Source: Anseranas semipalmata (Eukaryota; Chordata; Aves; Anseriformes; Anseranatidae). From it: a stretch of DNA of 64,000 nt. This document shows, in pieces, positions 60,474 through 64,000 of this stretch. A program made the position numbers and the translations under genes. How positions within the stretch are numbered: the first letter of the stretch is position 1; each line of letters opens with the position of its first letter. Below the pieces are notes generated by a model. It did no database searches. It was not told the origin of the DNA and saw only the letters and a list, made by a program, of their open reading frames with translations. Location of the stretch: assembly GCA_013399115.1 (NCBI GenBank), contig VXAA01003849.1:1755079-1819078 (forward strand). The letters run 5' to 3'.

Positions 60474-62317
60474 AGATCTTGCCAGGGAGATCTTTGTGCT
60501 AGTTTTTAAATAAAGTTGATTTTAACAATCACTCAGTATTCAAAGATGAAATAACCCAAGCTTATGCCATGAGAGGCACACAAACCAGGATACAGAGATG
60601 TTCTGTTCATATGAACAGACATTGTGGGACAATCTAACAGATTTGCTTGGAGGCAGAGACTCTGTGGTACCAGTCCTGAGAGGCACTCTCAATGGCTACA
60701 CAGCTTCACGGTCTCCCTCCTTTTTACTGTAGAAAGCAAGAAAAAGGAGACTAGAGTATTCTTGTCCAATATGGGCAATGATTCATTCTATCTCAGCAGA
60801 GGGAGAGAAGCAGGTGCTTTTTACATTAATGGACAGAAGTAGATACAATCAAAACTCTGGAAAACCTCAGGCTACTTTTTCTCACACAAGAAAACAAACA
60901 GCCCTGGGAAAGGACTTAAGACTTACGGAGAGTCAAAGAAATAAACTTCCATCCATGCTTCATAGTCAGACTGAGAAAACCATAACTATTTTAGATCATT
61001 TTCTTTGATGTCAGCATCAAAGATGGAAGAAGATGGAGAGCAGGTTCTTGCTCAAGAGTCCTTAGGACAGAGGAGCAAGGAGAGCTCAAGCTGTAGAGGA
61101 GAGCAGGGGATTACTGGCATACGGTTTCTATTTAAATTTTCTAAACCTTTAGTTTTTCTAAACCTGCCTTTTTTGAAGTTTGAACTACTAAGATATTTTG
61201 GAGATGTCTGACAAAGCAGGTGCTTCTGCTGATCAGGTTTCCTCTCATTGATCCACTGTCACATAACACCATACAGGAGAGAGGGGCATTGCCCAAAATT
61301 TTCCTAGCACTTTACTGATAAAAACCTGAAGAATATGCCTTTTAAGTTAGCATATAATGAAGAAGAAATTAAAACTGTCTTTATGCAAAACATACCATAT
61401 AGCTGGTTAAAAGAGCCTGTGGCAAAAGGAGATAACTTTAAGACATTTCTAACTACAAAATAAATCAGCTGCAGTGCAACACTGCTCTCTTAAGAATTAC
61501 TCTCACAAAACAAGCTGTATGTTTGGCGTTAACAAAGCCAGCCAAGTGATGATCAATTAACACGCAGCAGCAAAGACCATGGGGTAAAACAAAACCAGAC
61601 CAGGTTACTGATACCTGAGGCAACATCTGGAGAGGAGGCTGCAGATGAAGCAGTCTTGCCCTGTGCGCTTGGAAGGGGCTTAGGACAAGGCAGCTGGGTG
61701 CAGCAGCTGGGTGCCAGCAGAGGGCTGTGCTTCAGCAGCCCCTCCTTCCTTCAGCCAGCACTCAGGAGAAAAAACAGGAGAAAAAGGCTCCTGCAAAGTT
61801 GTTTTCCTCCTTTACAGCCTCAATCGCTCCTTTTTACTGAGCACAAAAATGCTTAATTTTTTTTTAACGAATCTCACTACCGGAGCAAACATCACAATTC
61901 TCTATTTCAAGAAGGTTTCAAACCTTCTTAGGAGCAAATAAAAGCAAAAAAACAAACAAACAAACAAAAAAAAAATACATTCAGATTTCTTACTCCTGTA
62001 CATATTCATAAGAATAAATTTTAAAAATATTCATTTCCTACTCTAGGATCAAACATGGAACACTTGAATTGTTGGGACTGGCATTCATAATAAATACTTT
62101 TCCCTGACTTTCTATTTTCCTGCAGTTAAATGAATGAAATAGAAAACCTTGCATTTCTCCCATGCTCCAGCATCAGTGAGCGCGTGCACTAGTCTGGGAT
62201 TGTTTCCCCTTGTCTGCCTTCTACATCAGTTCCTATTCAGAAAGCACCTGGTCTCTGAATATATTCAGAGCCAGTTATCTCCATATATAATATATCCTAG
62301 CACCCAGGCCTCCATTC
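60471..62317. other. Noncoding stretch
   Basis: No gene recognised. An (AAAC)n-like patch lies at 61946-61975. Confidence 0.65.
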
Positions 62318-62345
62318 TTTTTTTTTTTTTTTTTTTTTTTCCCCC
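62318..62345 (+). repeat. T23C5 pyrimidine run
   Basis: Twenty-three T followed by five C. It resembles a splice polypyrimidine tract, but a CAGG follows at once and no exon-like frame with a donor was identified downstream. Confidence 0.85.
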
Positions 62346-63527
62346 AGGAAACAATTACTTGACTATTTGTCTGTCCTTCACCAGCCTCTCCCCCATAACT
62401 TTTGAAAGTCTCGGCCAATTTTAACAAAATCTGGCAGAAAAGCCCAAATCTTAAAGACGTTAAATTCCTATCACCTTAGTACTAAGCAATAGTTGAGGAG
62501 GAAAGATTTTGAACTAGTGCCTCTGCTGAAGGAAAGGCACCAGCCTCAGCAACAGCAGTCAGGATGCGTGCCAACACACAGCTCCTTGCTAGACATTTGC
62601 TCAGAGGAAAATTAAGTTCTGTAAGGGAGATAAAAGAGTGCTCTAGAGCTGTATGAAGCTGGGAGTACAGGAGAGACAAGGGGATGGAGCATCTAGGACT
62701 TAAATCTGATGTAAAAGAAGCATTATTATTTATGCTCTTTCACTGAAGATTTTTCCCCATGTCCCACCTTCTTCAGAACGAGTCCTGAGGGCTGCACTTA
62801 GCCTTGAAGTGCAATACCTAAGGGTACTTCTCTGGGTAGGCAGGAAATGTCCCGGCCCCCCGTGCAGGCACACTGCCTGGGGGAGCCAGCCTCAGAAGGA
62901 CGACACTCTCCTCCCCTCTCCCTGCTCAGTGGAGAGCAAGGCGAGGATCCCAGGCGAGGGTATCCAGCAGGGTCTGCACTCCCAGTGACTGGTGGACAGG
63001 GAATGAGGACACACCACTGACTGCACCCAACCCACAGCCCCGATTTGCAGCCAGACCCAGCAGGGCAGTGTACTCTACCTAACGCCTCGCTTCCTACCAG
63101 TCCTTTCTCTACGGGCTCCCGCCTCACCGACAGTTTCAGATGGAGCTCTCTTGTTTGCACAACTGTATAGTGAACCAAGCACAGAAAGTAGGTCAACAGC
63201 AACAAAATAACCCATTTTATTCCTTCCCTCCAACCCCACCTATCTTAAAAGAATGCTGTTTGAAGATGACTCATAGTCCCTTTTCATCTGAACACGTGGC
63301 ACCCCAACACAAAAGAACGTCAAAGGCCCAAACTTCCATTTTCAATTTTTTTTTCTCATTCTTTTTCTAAACATTTTCAATTTTCCACAGAAAATACTAT
63401 TTTTGTACTAGATACGATAACTCTAATTTTCCCTTGAGGATTACAACTAAGGTTGCAAAAAAGACGGCATGACCAATTTTGAGCACCCTATTATTTAGCA
63501 GCAAAGTCCTGCTTTGATCCATCTCCC
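62346..63527. other. Noncoding stretch with a GC-rich patch
   Basis: Positions about 62840-63135 are GC-rich and give a 135-codon minus-strand frame (62798-63205) with no recognisable domain. The rest is ordinary AT-rich sequence. Confidence 0.6.
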
Positions 63528-63578
63528 TGCTGACTTCAATGGAACTGCACTAGGTATAAATTAAAGCAAAATTCAGTC
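63528..63578 (+). repeat. Old amniote interspersed motif, third copy
   Basis: 'ctgctgacttcaatggaact' followed by 'aggtataaattaaagc' and 'aaaattcagtcc' shares the 'tgacttca(a/g)tgg' core with 34438-34500 and the spaced downstream part with 9435-9485. The family is unnamed here. Confidence 0.4.
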
Positions 63579-64000
63579 CATCAGCTCTACTTTAGGCTTC
63601 ATGCATCCCATTTAAGCAATGCCTCCACCTTGATTTCACCTTGCTGCAGTCAGCAAAGAATGCTGATATAAAAGGTGTCATGCTTTCGTGTATCCACTCA
63701 CGATGCTTTCATGTTTCAGCTGTACCATTTTACCTTACCATTAAAATTACATTTGGGCAAAAGTGAAAGAGTGTATAATCTCTTGTGCTCTCTCTGGAGA
63801 AAAAGCCTCCATTAACCTTTTCTTTGTCTCCCTATACACAAATAGCAAAAACATGTACTTTCCAGTCAAAAACAAACAGCAAAGTAAAAAATCTATTACA
63901 GGGAGTGCAGTCACTCAGTCTAACATTTTTCATGTGAATGGAGAAATAAAGTGGGATTTCTTCAACAGGGAGAAACCTAGATTTCAAAAAAAAAAAAAAA
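63579..64000. other. Noncoding stretch ending in an A run at the window edge
   Basis: No gene recognised. The last fifteen bases (63986-64000) are all A and continue to the edge, so the true length of that run is unknown. Confidence 0.75.

Noticed and set aside
62798..63205. 135-codon minus-strand frame
   Set aside because: Lies in a GC-rich patch with few stop codons; no recognisable domain.
1..64000. CRISPR arrays, operons, bacterial or phage systems, tRNA or rRNA genes, endogenous viral genes
   Set aside because: None seen: no regularly spaced repeats, no dense same-strand ORFs, no cloverleaf or rRNA-like sequence, no retroviral gag, pol or paired LTR landmarks. The window is vertebrate noncoding DNA.

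Overview
This window looks like nuclear, non-protein-coding DNA from a bird. The main evidence is a diagnostic CR1 retrotransposon 3' end at 44157-44762. It carries the C-terminus of the CR1 reverse-transcriptase ORF, a short 3' UTR with the usual 'gatctttaaggtcccttcc' block, and the two ATTCTGTG terminal repeats typical of avian CR1. Low repeat density, AT-rich unique sequence, many A/T homopolymers and general CpG scarcity fit this. The species cannot be named from the sequence.

I find no intact gene, RNA gene or promoter that I can support. The open frames present (up to 186 codons) are what chance gives in 64 kb, apart from those over repeats. The window is therefore either intergenic (gene-desert-like) or lies inside a very large intron. 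Conserved non-coding elements may be present but cannot be recognised without alignment.

Layout: 1-9.4 kb is featureless AT-rich DNA ending in a 19-N assembly gap at 9036-9054. At 9.4 kb there is an inverted-repeat hairpin resembling an old amniote interspersed repeat. 9.5-18 kb is featureless apart from A16 tracts. At 18 kb sits a GGGA/GGAA microsatellite with G-quadruplex potential. 19.4-21.6 kb holds A/T inverted repeats and an (AAAAT)n array. A weathered CR1-like endonuclease fossil lies at 24.3 kb (minus strand). A GC-rich patch at 35.4-36.0 kb precedes an ancient CR1 relic at 36.4-36.8 kb (minus). A CpG-dense block of about 160 bp lies at 40.2 kb beside an A26 run. The younger CR1 copy is at 44.2 kb (plus), and another CR1 3' end is at 54.4 kb (minus). 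A decayed C2H2 zinc-finger fragment lies at 56.6 kb, just downstream of a second copy of the old amniote motif. A 178-nt pure-purine tract is at 59.5 kb, and an A33 tract follows at 60.4 kb. Further copies of the old motif are at 34.4 and 63.5 kb.

No genes here can be said to work together. The content worth following up is molecular fossils (CR1 of different ages, a zinc-finger relic, a recurring amniote motif) and DNA with structure-forming potential (triplex, G-quadruplex, cruciform).
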